DNA of 64,000 bases, from NCBI GenBank assembly GCA_947650365.1, contig OX393555.1:77939995-78003994 (forward strand), given 5' to 3'. Every line of letters starts with the position of its first letter. Position 1 is the first letter of the stretch. Made by a program: the position numbers and the translations under genes. Of the stretch, positions 11,801 through 20,061 are shown one piece after another. This stretch comes from Chamaelirium japonicum. Its lineage: Eukaryota; Streptophyta; Magnoliopsida; Liliales; Melanthiaceae. The notes under the pieces are model-generated. The model had not been told where the DNA came from and did no database searches. It saw only the letters and a list, made by a program, of their open reading frames with translations.

Positions 11801-11946
11801 TTGAATTTAAAGAACCGGACGAGTTGGAGAGCCCGAACGCGGAGTGGGAGGAGTCGCCTGCCGTCGAGCCAATTCTGCCCGTGGACTTAGGAGAAGCGGG
11901 TCATCCGAGGATAACTTTTCTCGGGTCGCAGCTGCCGAAGCCATGA
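8824..11946 (+). CDS. Gag-protease polyprotein of Tat element A
   Basis: 1040 codons, starting about 107 bases after the primer site. Residues 1-290 are a low-complexity basic/polar region. Residues about 296-465 are the retrotransposon gag domain (PRLPKFDGSKDPVEHVLAFR, then LEWFHKL and SLFGMSM). Near residue 555 is a CX2H-type finger (CEYHQGQGHTTLQC), the Tat version of the zinc knuckle. The aspartic protease lies around residues 690-800, with active site LVDAGSSVDVLF (DAGS rather than DTGS) and the later ILGRPWLH motif. The C-terminal residues 880-1002 are seven copies of an about 18-21 residue unit of the type KTDLSAERKEL. Product: virus-like-particle protein plus maturation protease. The stop codon overlaps the pol ATG. 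No inactivating mutation was seen. Confidence 0.93.
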   Translation: MAGGPYRTRSTSQLLSEAAPLGDANDVGRLVQQPTDTERVVPLANPVLGVGESSQAPVATLAPLTGGLSEAFLVTMMMTQQALTTQLQTMQRNYEELRDFVRATPVGGLLNQGMLAQAGQSLPTQAAPPVQMQPQPVPQVEVRGNRSVEVQSANPDGRDSSSPEPAERTKHARAASARSDVWSRLGAHPRQPHASKHHSKTDSAQVCRPKRDEECHRQPSDSHHTRMTPASRQPAHTTDRRSVHERIRVHASERLGEREEIQRDRPGVRAPDRLEEVAIRGAARSPLVERLLREPFPRGWNPPRLPKFDGSKDPVEHVLAFRDALVPHEDDHILCRTFANSLSGTPLEWFHKLRPSSISSFSELSTRFIDQYRCNRRELKTLESLFGMSMTQKETLRQFYHRFRSEYLSLADADGQDRMVIAAFKNAIQPAQLVNASLIKRTPETIDELSRRVEKYIKIEDADRKRKAVETRVPHQGYAKPAAVKNVNKQQGDATRHEAKRQRQDRPARPQWNREFTVLNAPIDQILEAIKGEPYFKWAQPLEPGERGARDASRYCEYHQGQGHTTLQCRALKHHIEDLIEAGHIGCFIDLPQRKETKAVGEVQRGATAQRLPGPPPERRQLREVDGVYGYPGPVPSANAVDRQVRRIEQTRQVHHVVLDPVIRPEPKVEAAVQFSAADLVGIERPHNHPLVIRLQIANCLVKRILVDAGSSVDVLFLSAFDAMQLDRGQMTESSSTITGFTGEAARVVGEITLLITIGHLTNLTRFIVIEAHSAYNIILGRPWLHHLDAVPSSAHQVVKFWTDKGVMSIRGDQSSAAKCELSAIHLKTTCQIEGGEPGEGGDELGILNLWTARQSREAPTLQHHALSSVRARGDQASEKTDLSVELKELTVSGDLLKTDLSAERKELIVSEDLLKTDLSAERKELTVSGDLQKTDHSVERKELNASRSLKKTGQLAELKELTSPSDPMEIDLPAEGKELSRMTHPQKTDQPVEFKEPDELESPNAEWEESPAVEPILPVDLGEAGHPRITFLGSQLPKP
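11461..11830 (+). repeat. Seven coding tandem repeats, each with a stem-loop
   Basis: Each unit (about 54-63 bp) has a left arm, a loop of the type GAACGTAAAG, and a complementary right arm. Unit 1 pairs CTGTCAGTT with AACTGACAG, unit 4 pairs CATTCAGTT with AACTGAATG, and unit 5 pairs AGTTAGCT with AGCTAACT. Units 2 and 3 keep 9 pairs with one or two G-T wobbles; units 6 and 7 keep about 5-6. The arms differ between units but stay self-complementary. The repeat lies in frame between protease and the pol start. Confidence 0.85.
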
Positions 11947-14900
11947 CGATATTTCTCAAGGCAAACCTGGACGTGTTCGCATGGTCAGTTGAGGACATGC
12001 CAGGCATCAACCCCGAGGTAGCCTGTCATCACCTCAATATACGAGAAGGAGCTGCGCCTGTACGTCAGAAGCCCCGGTCGCTAGCACCGGAAAAAGCAGC
12101 AGCTGTCAACATGGAGGTAGAGAAGCTGCTACGAGCTGGCATCATCAGAGAGGCTCGGTACCCGAAGTGGATCGCTAACGTGGTTGCCGTCCCCAAGAAG
12201 TCAGGAGCCATTCGTGTCTGCATCGACTTCACGAATCTCAACCAGGCGTGCCCGAAGGACAGCTACCCGCTACCACGCATCGATACCCTGGTGGATTCCA
12301 CGGCGGGACACGAGAGGCTCTCGTTCATGGACGGTTACTCAGGCTATCACCAGATCCCCATGAATCCGGAAGACCAGGAGCACACGACCTTTGTCACGGG
12401 TCGAGGGCTTTTCTGCTACAAGATGATGCCTTTCGGGCTGAAGAACGCTGGAGCGACGTACCAGAGGCTGGTAAACAAGATGTTCGTCGACCAAATCGGA
12501 AGGAACGTGGAGGTCTACGTCGACGACTTGCTGGTGAAGAGTCAGGCTGAGGATACGCACATGCAAGACCTGGAGGAAACCTTCGCAACCCTGCGTAGGT
12601 ACAGTATGAAGTTGAACCCGGCCAAGTGCGCCTTCGGCGTGACGTCGGGAAAATTTCTGGGATACTTGGTCACCCGACGGGGAATCGAAGCCAACCCAGA
12701 GCAGATCCGAGCTTTGGAGGAGATGCCGTCGCCCAAGTCACGAAAGGAAGTCCAGAAGCTTACCGGACGGATCAACGCCCTCAATCGCTTCATTTCCAAG
12801 TCCTCAGATCGGTGTCGGCCCCTGTTCGAGAGGCTGAGTAAGCTCGCACCTTTCGACTGGGACCAACGCTGTGAAGAGGCGTTTCAAGAGCTAAAGACGT
12901 ATCTTGGCCGACCCCCTATCTTGACAGCCCCCCGGCCAGGTGCAACGCTGGGGGTGTATCTTTCGGTATCGGAGGCAGCAATCAGCGCTGTACTGATATG
13001 CGAGAGTGAAGGAGTGGAGAAGCCTGTCTACTACGTCAGCCGCATCATGACGTCAGCTGAAACTCGGTACGCGCGGATCGAACAAGTTGCCCTGGCATTA
13101 GTGTACGTGTCAAGGAGGCTTCGCCCGTACTTCGTCGCTCACCCCATCGAGGTCATCACCGAGCACCCCCTGAAGGAAGTACTGGATAACTCTACTCGGG
13201 CAGGTCGGCTGAGCAAGTGGGCTGCAGAGCTGCAAGAGTTTGGTCCTCGGTATGTGCCTCGGAAAGCAGTCAAGGGCCAAGCACTTGCGGACTTCCTCAG
13301 CGATTTTCCGGCGGAAGACACTGCACCGGTACCAGAGACGTTAGAAGACCTGTCGATAGCTGCCGGTCGACCCGTGGGAGTCGGTGTGGCAGCAGGACAG
13401 GAAGACGAAGAACAGGGCTGGAGATTGTTTGTGGATGGCTCGTCGTGCGCAGTCGGGAGTGGTGTGGGGGTAGTCCTAGTAACCCCCGACCACACGAAGC
13501 TCGAAAAATCAGTGCGGCTACTTTTTCCGACGACGAATAATGTAGCGGAGTACGAGGCGATGCTGACAGGACTGGAGATGGCGACAGCGCTGGGGGTGAC
13601 CAGCCTGCAGGTCTACGGCGACTCCCAACTGGTAATCAATCAGATTACCGGTAGGTATGAAGCCCGCGACGCAAGGATGCAAGCCTACCTGAAGCTTGCT
13701 CGGGAGTTGATTGCCAAGTTCGAAGACATAAGCTTCAACCAGTTCCCCAGAGCGGAAAACAAGCAGGCGGATGCCCTTGCTAATCTAGCATCGGTACTCG
13801 GAGAAGACAGAGAGAAGCGGGTCTTCATCGAGGTGCAAGCTGACCCACGAACAGTCGGCCCCGCAGAAGATAGTTGCCTGACGAGGAGGACACAAGCCGT
13901 TGAAGCGGCCCATACCATTGCGGTCGGAGCGGATTGGATAGGCAACATGAAGAAGTACCTACTTGATGGGATATTACCAGAGGACGTCGATGAGGCCCGA
14001 AGAACCAAGGCGCACGCTCCAAGATATACCCTCATCGACGACGAGCTGTACAAGCGCTCGTTTGGCGGACCGTACCTCAAGTGCCTCACGAAGGAACAAG
14101 CGGCAGCAATTATGAAAGAGGTACACGAAGGGGGGTGCGGGAACCATTCTGGAGGAAGAGCCCTGGCGCGGAAGATAAAGTTGCAGGGCTACTACTGGCC
14201 AACCATGGAAGCGGATGCGGGGGGATATGCAAAAAGATGCTTGCAATGTCAAAAGCATGCCCCCTCCATACATCAACCCGCAGAAGAGCTGCACCCAGTA
14301 TCCAGCCCTTGGCCCTTCCAACAGTGGGGGTTGGATATCTTGGGCCCCTTCCCGACGTCGCCCAACCGGAGGAAGTTCCTCCTCGTCGCCACCGACTACT
14401 TCACCAAGTGGGTGGAGGCAATCCCGTTGCTGAAAATCGGGGAAGTTCAAGTAGGAAAGTTCCTATGGAGCAGCATCATCTGCCGATTTGGACTGCCGCG
14501 GGCTTTCGTTGCAGACAACGGGCGACAGTTCGACGCGGAGTCAATCAAGAAGTTCTACGCCAGTAACAACATCAAGTTATTCTTCTCTACACCGCGGTAC
14601 CCCCAGAGCAACGGGCAGGCAGAGTCGACGAATCGTGCCATTCTCGACATACTGAAGAAGAAGCTGGAGCAGAAGAAGAGATTGTGGGAAGAAGCTCTAC
14701 CCGGAGTTTTATGGGCATATCGGACGACACCGAAGCGACCGACGGGAGAGTCCCCGTTCAGCCTTACCTACGGCTCTGAAGCAGTCCTGCCAACGGAGAC
14801 CCTGGTCCCGACACAGAGAACGGTCGTAGCTGCCGACCCGAAGCTGAATGACGAACTCCTGCTTGATGGCCTGGACCTGCTGGAAGAGAAGAGGGAGAGA

Positions 14901-15179
14901 GCGAGGGCGCGCCTAGCTAACTACCATCAAGCCATCAAGAGGGCATATGATCGCAAAGTCAGAAGGCGGGTATTCAAACAAGGGGACCTAGTTATGCGGA
15001 AGGTCTTCGACAACACCAAGGAGCTGGGAAGTGGCAAGCTGGGAGCTACTTGGGAAGGACCGTACATCATCGATGGTATGGGGAAAAATGGAGCCTACCG
15101 CCTGAAGACTCAAGACGGCGACGCGCTGGCGAGGCCATGGAATGCAGCCAATCTTCGCAAGTTCTACCAGGGTAGTTAA
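11943..15179 (+). CDS. Pol polyprotein of Tat element A (RT, RNase H, archaeal-like RNase H, integrase)
   Basis: 1078 residues if it starts at the ATG at 11943, which overlaps the gag-protease stop as ATGA (frame -1). The open frame extends upstream to 11844, so a frameshift fusion is also possible. Reverse transcriptase: FTNLNQACPKD, MPFGLKNAGATYQRLV and catalytic VYVDDLLVKS near residue 191. The Ty3-type RNase H follows (SAVLICESEGVEKPVYYVS). The second RNase H begins near residue 495 (RLFVDGSSCAVGSGVG, YGDSQLVINQ, NKQADALANLA), diagnostic of Tat. Integrase: HHCC zinc module (HEGGCGNHSGG ... CLQC) near residue 726; catalytic residues in WGLDILGPF, VADNGRQFD and NGQAESTNRAI; a C-terminal WEGPY module. 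Converts RNA to DNA and integrates it. No disabling change seen. Confidence 0.95.
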   Translation: MTIFLKANLDVFAWSVEDMPGINPEVACHHLNIREGAAPVRQKPRSLAPEKAAAVNMEVEKLLRAGIIREARYPKWIANVVAVPKKSGAIRVCIDFTNLNQACPKDSYPLPRIDTLVDSTAGHERLSFMDGYSGYHQIPMNPEDQEHTTFVTGRGLFCYKMMPFGLKNAGATYQRLVNKMFVDQIGRNVEVYVDDLLVKSQAEDTHMQDLEETFATLRRYSMKLNPAKCAFGVTSGKFLGYLVTRRGIEANPEQIRALEEMPSPKSRKEVQKLTGRINALNRFISKSSDRCRPLFERLSKLAPFDWDQRCEEAFQELKTYLGRPPILTAPRPGATLGVYLSVSEAAISAVLICESEGVEKPVYYVSRIMTSAETRYARIEQVALALVYVSRRLRPYFVAHPIEVITEHPLKEVLDNSTRAGRLSKWAAELQEFGPRYVPRKAVKGQALADFLSDFPAEDTAPVPETLEDLSIAAGRPVGVGVAAGQEDEEQGWRLFVDGSSCAVGSGVGVVLVTPDHTKLEKSVRLLFPTTNNVAEYEAMLTGLEMATALGVTSLQVYGDSQLVINQITGRYEARDARMQAYLKLARELIAKFEDISFNQFPRAENKQADALANLASVLGEDREKRVFIEVQADPRTVGPAEDSCLTRRTQAVEAAHTIAVGADWIGNMKKYLLDGILPEDVDEARRTKAHAPRYTLIDDELYKRSFGGPYLKCLTKEQAAAIMKEVHEGGCGNHSGGRALARKIKLQGYYWPTMEADAGGYAKRCLQCQKHAPSIHQPAEELHPVSSPWPFQQWGLDILGPFPTSPNRRKFLLVATDYFTKWVEAIPLLKIGEVQVGKFLWSSIICRFGLPRAFVADNGRQFDAESIKKFYASNNIKLFFSTPRYPQSNGQAESTNRAILDILKKKLEQKKRLWEEALPGVLWAYRTTPKRPTGESPFSLTYGSEAVLPTETLVPTQRTVVAADPKLNDELLLDGLDLLEEKRERARARLANYHQAIKRAYDRKVRRRVFKQGDLVMRKVFDNTKELGSGKLGATWEGPYIIDGMGKNGAYRLKTQDGDALARPWNAANLRKFYQGS

Positions 15180-15288
15180 ATGGGCAAGATGCATGTAACC
15201 GTTTTGTAACTCTGAAGCTAGTCAATAAAAATGCATTTGCTCAACGTTTTTGTTCATGTGAATGAATAATGGTTAGCCGAGGCAACCC

Positions 15289-15870
15289 AAACCAAGTGGT
15301 ACATAACACTCCGAGCGAGTTCTACCACTTGGCCGACCGGTCGACAGGTCCCTGCGAAGGGCAAGACCGGCCGGTGAACAACTGGAAAGATCGGTCGACA
15401 GACCCTGTCAGGGTACGACCGGTTAACCAGTCTAAACCAAGTGGTACATAACACTCCGAGCGAGTTCTACCACTTGGCCGACCGGTCGACAGGTCCCTGC
15501 GAAGGGCGAGACCGGCCGGTGAACAACTAGAAAGATCGGTCGATAGACCTCGTCGGGGTACGACCGGTTGACCAACCTAAACCAAGTGGTATATAACACT
15601 CTGAGCGAGTTCTACCACTTGGCTGACCGGTTGACAGGTCCCTGCGAAGGGCGAGACCGGCCGGTGAACAACTGGAAAGAGCGGTCGACAGACCCCGTCG
15701 GGGTACGACCGGTTGACCAACCTAAACCAAGTGGTATATAACACTCCGAGCGAGTTCTACCACTTGGCCGACCGGTCGACAGGACCCTGTGAAGGGCGAG
15801 ACCGGCCGGTGAACACTTGGGAAAATCGGTTAGCAAAACCCGCGGGGGAACAACCGATCAACTCACGCAA
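15289..15870 (+). repeat. Four 145-bp tandem repeats downstream of pol
   Basis: Units start near 15289, 15434, 15579 and 15724. Each begins CCAAGTGGTA and about 25 bases later has TACCACTTGG, a 10-bp inverted repeat, followed by palindromic GACCGGTC motifs. Non-coding. Sequence between 15180 and 15288 holds only the pol 3' flank. Confidence 0.88.
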
Positions 15871-15904
15871 ATAATCCGGGGTATATCAGCCGTGCTAATA
15901 CAAG

Positions 15905-16170
15905 GACCGGATTTTGGTCGCGCGTCGTCGACGTGTAGTTGCGCGTCGTCGACGTGTAGTTGCGCGTCGTCGACGTGTAGTCGCGCGTCGTCGACGTGTG
16001 GTTACGCGCGTCGACGTGTAGTTGCGCGTCGTCGACGTGTAGTAGCGCGTCGTCGGCGTGTAGTTACGCGCGTCGACATGTAGTTGCGCGTCGCCGGCGT
16101 GTAGTTACGTGCATCGACGTGTGGCTCAGCTTGTCGTCGACGTGTAGATACACACATCGTCGACGAGTAG
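15905..16170 (+). repeat. Minisatellite with GTCGTCGACGTGTAG units
   Basis: About ten imperfect units of about 19-22 bp based on GCGTCGTCGACGTGTAGTT. Related motifs (TCGGCGTGCAG, TCGACGTGTAT) recur at 16745-16805 and 18255-18385. The family is thus found beyond the 3' end of the antisense gene, in its probable intron, and in its 5' leader. Confidence 0.85.
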
Positions 16171-16349
16171 TAAAAGCACAAACAGATCATCGACGTAAAC
16201 TTGAGAGGCAGAGTTGATGAAAAAGGCAACAGTCATGAAGTGCAGATGAAATGTTAAGAGATCCCAGTACAAATAGGAGCTTTGTTTTATTACATCACGA
16301 AACAAAGTAAGGCAGCAAGCAAGGGTGGTCAGTCGTCGTCCTCAGCTTT

Positions 16350-18252
16350 CTACGATCCCGACGGGAGCTTGCCGCGCAGCTTCGCGACCTTCTTGCGCCA
16401 TTCATCCGCCTGCTCCGCAAGGAGCGACTTGCAATGCGCGGTGTATTCAGCCTGCTGCCTGTCAAGCGCAGCCTTGTGGGCTGCTTCGGTCTGGTCAAGG
16501 GAAGCCTTCAAAGCGGCAATTTCGGCCTCGTGAGCGGCTTGAACGGCGTGGGCCTCTGCACGCTGTTCCCTGATCGTAGCTGCCTGCGCCTCGAACTTTG
16601 CCCACACCTCGTAGTTTTCTACCTTAGCAGAATCCAATGCTTCTTGGAGCCCGAAGGGAGACCTTAAGATGCGTCATCCTTTGCATGCCTCCCTCAACAA
16701 GTCGACAGCCCGCCTGACAAAAAAGGAGTGAAGTTAAAACATATCGTTGGCATGTAGTTATGCATATCGTCGGCGTGCAGTCATGCGCGTCGCCGACGTG
16801 CAGTCAACTCGTTAACGACTTACTTACCTCATGAAACTCGTCGAGCTGACGCTCCCAGCCAGGACTACCCACACAATCATCTTCCTCACCGCAATCTTCA
16901 GTAGCTCCGGGAGAACGACGATGGGACGAAGCTTCAGTGGCCCTGAAGGGAGAATGGGGGGGTGGCCTGGTGGCGCCCCCAGACGCAGAGGAGCAAGGTG
17001 AAGGCAGAAACTCTCGGACCTCAGCACGATCAAGCTTTCTAGAGGCAGGGGCAGCAGTTGGTGCGATGGTAGGTGCAGCAGGGGGACCGCGGGGTGAAGC
17101 TCGCCTACGCGACCCAGCCGAGCCAGAAGGTATGGCTCGCTCGTCTCGCCCGAGGGAGGGAGAGGGACTATAACCGGGGCTCATCTCCGACTCCTCTACC
17201 TCCACGTACTGCTTGCCCGTCGACAGCACGTCCTCTACCCAGTCGTCGGGGAGGGAACGAAGGTCGTCGGCGGCGGCACGTCACGTGGAGCGAGCGAGAA
17301 AAGCGCGTCCAGCCTCTTCGTCGCTGGAAGACTCGTTCAGCAAAACTCGCCTCCTTGATTTCCCAGTAGGCGCAGCTACGTTGCGCTCGGCCGGTCGGCT
17401 GCTCTCGCCTGCAGCTTTAGTCGACTTCGCGCGCCGCCTGAAGACCACGCAGAGTTTAGATGTAGCGGTGTTTGGATTGAAGCGTCTGACGGAGCTGACG
17501 TACCTGTCAGGAAGCTCAGAAGAGTAAGAAGTGGGTTCTTCTCCCCTACCGGACGTCGCACCCTGTTTGCCTTTCTTCGAAGTGGAGCTGTAGGACCTGA
17601 CGACCGGTAGCTTCGGAAACAGCTACCGCCAGTCGTCATCGTTGTTTGTCACCTCCTTGATGAGTTGGTCCAACTCCTCTTCAACAGCTCCGGGGCACTG
17701 AAGCTGCCTGGAGGGGTAGTACTCCTCAATGGTCGCGGCGAGTTGGGAGAGACGACTAGGAACGTTGAAGCCACCCCTCCAAGGTCCCCCGACCACAATG
17801 GGGCATTCTTTCCAAGTCCTTACTGAATCAGCTAAACCCCCAATAGGAGGGCGACTGCCTACACGCGCCTGCAGGCTGAAGTATGAGAAGATGCTGCCAG
17901 GCGTCACCTTGTAGTCTTTGAGGAAATACTTCTTCAGCAGGTACGCGACGCAAAGCTGCTGCCCCGCCCGCACCTCTATCTCTTCCATGCAGCGGAGGAT
18001 CCTCCAGCCGTTGCCAGCTAGCTGGCCAGGAGACACGCTCATGCGCTCCAGTAGACGACCAGAGAAACTCGCCAGGGGAAGCCGCATGCCGCAGCGAAGC
18101 TGACCGAGCGTGACGACGGTGTGGTCGTCGTCTGACGAGTCCAGAGGATCGGTAGCGAAAGAAAGCGTAATTTCATCTGGAATACCGTATGCTGCCCGGA
18201 CATCCTCCATCAGTGGGAACTTGTTCGGCACTGTGAACCAGGTGAAAGACAT
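16350..18252 (-). pseudogene. Antisense gene of Tat element A (aORF), broken by nonsense codons
   Basis: Runs opposite to gag-pol, from the ATG ending at 18252 (MSFTWFTVPNKF). The core GQLRCGMRLPLASFSGRLL ... SPGQLAGNGWRIL matches the antisense frame of element B and resembles the 'putative gypsy-type transposon' family (PF04195-like, my inference). One reading frame spans 18252 to 16828 except for a TAG at 17625-17623 and a TGA at 17283-17281. A strong donor (GTAAGTAAG, from 16827) and an acceptor after a T-run (TTTTTTGTCAG, ending 16714) suggest a 114-bp intron. The last part (16637-16350) is an Ala/Glu/Gln-rich coiled coil; it is reached only through another stop, and the splice phase is not clean. 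An upstream ATG at 18456 lies too close to the TATA box to be the start. Function unknown. Confidence 0.75.
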
Positions 18253-18254
18253 CT

Positions 18255-18385
18255 TCGCAGCAGGTCTTCGACGTGTATCCAAGGAGCTGACGCGCAAGCA
18301 CTCGACGTGTATACAAACGAGCTGACGTGCAGGCACTCGACGTGTATACAAACGAGCCGACACGCAAGTCGTCGACGTGTATTCA
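18255..18385 (-). repeat. Short tandem repeat in the antisense-gene leader
   Basis: Three to four copies of an about 36-bp unit containing TCGACGTGTATACAAACGAG, lying between the antisense TATA box and its ATG. Related to the minisatellite at 15905-16170. Confidence 0.75.
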
Positions 18386-18462
18386 GGCGAAACTCCTCCC
18401 AAATGAGCCTTCAGCCACAGAGGAAAGATCTGAAGCAGAGGAGAAAAACGAACCATCTGACT

Positions 18463-18473
18463 CCTATTTATAG
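18463..18473 (-). promoter_or_regulatory. TATA box of the antisense gene in element A
   Basis: The minus strand reads GTCTATAAATAGG, a canonical plant TATA, about 215 bases before the ATG at 18252. Initiation about 30 bases downstream would place the repeat at 18255-18385 in the 5' leader. Confidence 0.65.
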
Positions 18474-18658
18474 ACGAAGTTGGAGATGGGTGGGTTCGAA
18501 TTTCGAAAAGGCGAGGTGGCGGCGCCCGGCGACGCCATATGGTGAGAAGTCAGAAGAAACTCTGGACAGCTTTTTTGAGTTGCAACAGCCCCGAACTGAG
18601 GCGGGCACGCAAATCGAGGCAAATCATCCTGACCGGGCGGGACCGAAGACCGTCCGGT

Positions 18659-18672
18659 CAGGAGGGGGTATT
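18659..18672 (+). other. Polypurine tract of element A
   Basis: AGGAGGGGGTA lies directly before TGTGTGTATC, the inferred U3 start. Element B has the near-identical GGAGGGGGTAAC followed by TGTGGGTGC at its 3' LTR edge (minus strand, around 28614-28625). This comparison is why I place the LTR start at 18673. Confidence 0.75.
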
Positions 18673-18699
18673 GTGTGTATCATTCTTTTTTGGAGCCGG

Positions 18700-19345
18700 T
18701 CGGCCGGTCGGTTGGTCCACAAAGGGGGCAGCACCCCCCCCCTCTCTTTGTAAGTCGGCATGTAGCCAAGCAAGGGGGCCGGTCGGTTGGTTCACCAAGG
18801 AGGCAGCAGCCCCCCCCTCCTTGTGGGTCGGCATGTACCCAAAGGGGGGGGGGTCCGGTCGGTTGTTTCACAGAAGAGGCAGCAGCCCCCCCCTCTGTGT
18901 GGGTCGGCAGGTACCCAAAAGGGGGGGGGGCGGTCGGTTGTTTCACAGAGGAGGCAGCAGCCCCCCCCCCTCCTTGTGGGTCGGCATGTACCCAAAAGGG
19001 GGGGGGCCGGTCGGTTGTTTCACAGGGGAGGCAGCAGCCCCCCCCCTCCTTGTGGGTCGGCATGTACCCAAAAGGGGGGGGGGGGCGGTCGGTTATTTCA
19101 CAGAGGAGGCAGCAGCCCCCCCCCTCTCTTTGTGGGTTGCCATGTAGCCAAGGGGGGCCGGTCGGTTGTTACACAAAGGGGGCAGCAGCCCCCCCCTCTC
19201 TTTGTGGGTGGGCATGTAGCCAAAAGGAAGGGGGGGGTCGGCCGGTCACCAAAGGGAAGCACACCCCCCCCCCTCCTCCTTTTGAGGTCGGCATGTAGAC
19301 AGAGAAAAGGGGGGGGGGTCGGTTGGTTGGTTCATAAAGAGGGTA
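18700..19345 (+). repeat. U3 tandem repeats with long G and C runs
   Basis: About eight units of roughly 75-85 bp. Each has a run of 6-12 G followed by GGTCGGTTG, TTTCACA, GAGGCAGCAG and a run of 6-9 C. G and C runs on the same strand can pair, so each unit is a potential hairpin. Long open frames on both strands here are by-products of the repeat. Homopolymer lengths may carry sequencing error. Confidence 0.88.
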
Positions 19346-19550
19346 GCAGCCCCCCTTCTCGACGGGATGTGTAACGAAATGAGGAGTGAAGCAGCAGTCT
19401 GACACGGCCCGTAGTGCTGACAACGCTCCGCATTTTCCGGCCCAACGTGACCAGGTGTCAACCGCGCGCCACGTCACCGCGGCGGTTGAGCTCATTGCGG
19501 GGACACATCACTCGCCCGATTTTCGCGGAGTGTAACCGTCACCCCGCCAC

Positions 19551-19559
19551 TATAAAAGG
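19551..19559 (+). promoter_or_regulatory. TATA box in U3 of element A
   Basis: CTATAAAAGGGG lies about 30-40 bases before the point (19591) where the inverted copy in the 5' LTR begins, so that point is close to the expected start of R. Confidence 0.75.
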
Positions 19560-20061
19560 GGACCTACCCCTTCAGCAAAAGAGAGAAGATTTCTGGAGGA
19601 GACGCTGCCCGTTTCGTCCCGGAATTCGCGGAGCTTCGGAGGTCGGTCGGTCTGCACCCAGAAGCTGTCTGCGGAGGTCGGTCGGTCTGCACCCAGAAGC
19701 TGTCTGCGGAGGTCGGTCGGTCTGCACCCAGAGTCTGTCTGCGGAGGTCGGTCGGTCAGCAGCCAGACACTGTTTGCAAGCGACCTGCAGACAGACGCTG
19801 TCCGCAGCGGTCGGTAGACAGAGTGAAATTACAGAGGTCGGTAGTTTGGGAGACCGGTCCTCAGGGAATGTAATTGGGGTTTAGGTGAGAGATTGTAACC
19901 GAAAGATAGTTCTAGTGCATTCTCGCCCCGCCCGTGGTTTTTTCCCCTTCGACGTTGCGAAGGGGTTTTCCACGTAATTCCCGGTTTGTTTTTATTTTGG
20001 CTTGTTGGATTGTGCTCGCCACCCGAACCGCCCGGTTCGATTCAGAACCCCCCACAACTAT

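Larger units (their letters stand above)
7802..20056 (+). mobile_element. Tat-lineage Ty3/gypsy retrotransposon A, inserted in the satellite
   Basis: A 12.3 kb insertion flanked by the 5-bp duplication ACTAT (7797-7801 and 20057-20061), starting TGTGGGGGG and ending CCCCCCACA. Order: abnormal palindromic 5' LTR (7802-8695), primer site (8699-8717), gag-protease (8824-11946), pol with two RNase H domains (11943-15179), non-coding tandem repeats, an antisense gene (16350-18252, minus), polypurine tract (18659-18672) and 3' LTR (18673-20056). The second, archaeal-like RNase H and the antisense gene mark the Tat clade. Both main frames are open, so the insertion is young, but U3 is absent from the 5' LTR. 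The copy therefore lacks the upstream promoter needed for full-length RNA. Confidence 0.93.
18673..20056 (+). repeat. 3' LTR of element A (about 1384 bp)
   Basis: Starts TGTGTG after the polypurine tract and ends CCCCCCACA before the duplication ACTAT. U3 (to about 19580) holds G/C-tract tandem repeats and a TATA box. R/U5 (from about 19580-19590) begins with a segment carrying TTCTGG, then 35-bp repeats (about 19640-19775). Only R-U5 is represented in the 5' LTR. Confidence 0.85.

Noticed and set aside
18539-19374. Frames of about 200 residues, rich in Pro and Gly, on both strands
   Set aside because: Generated by the G/C-run repeats of U3; all six frames are partly open, which is not coding evidence.
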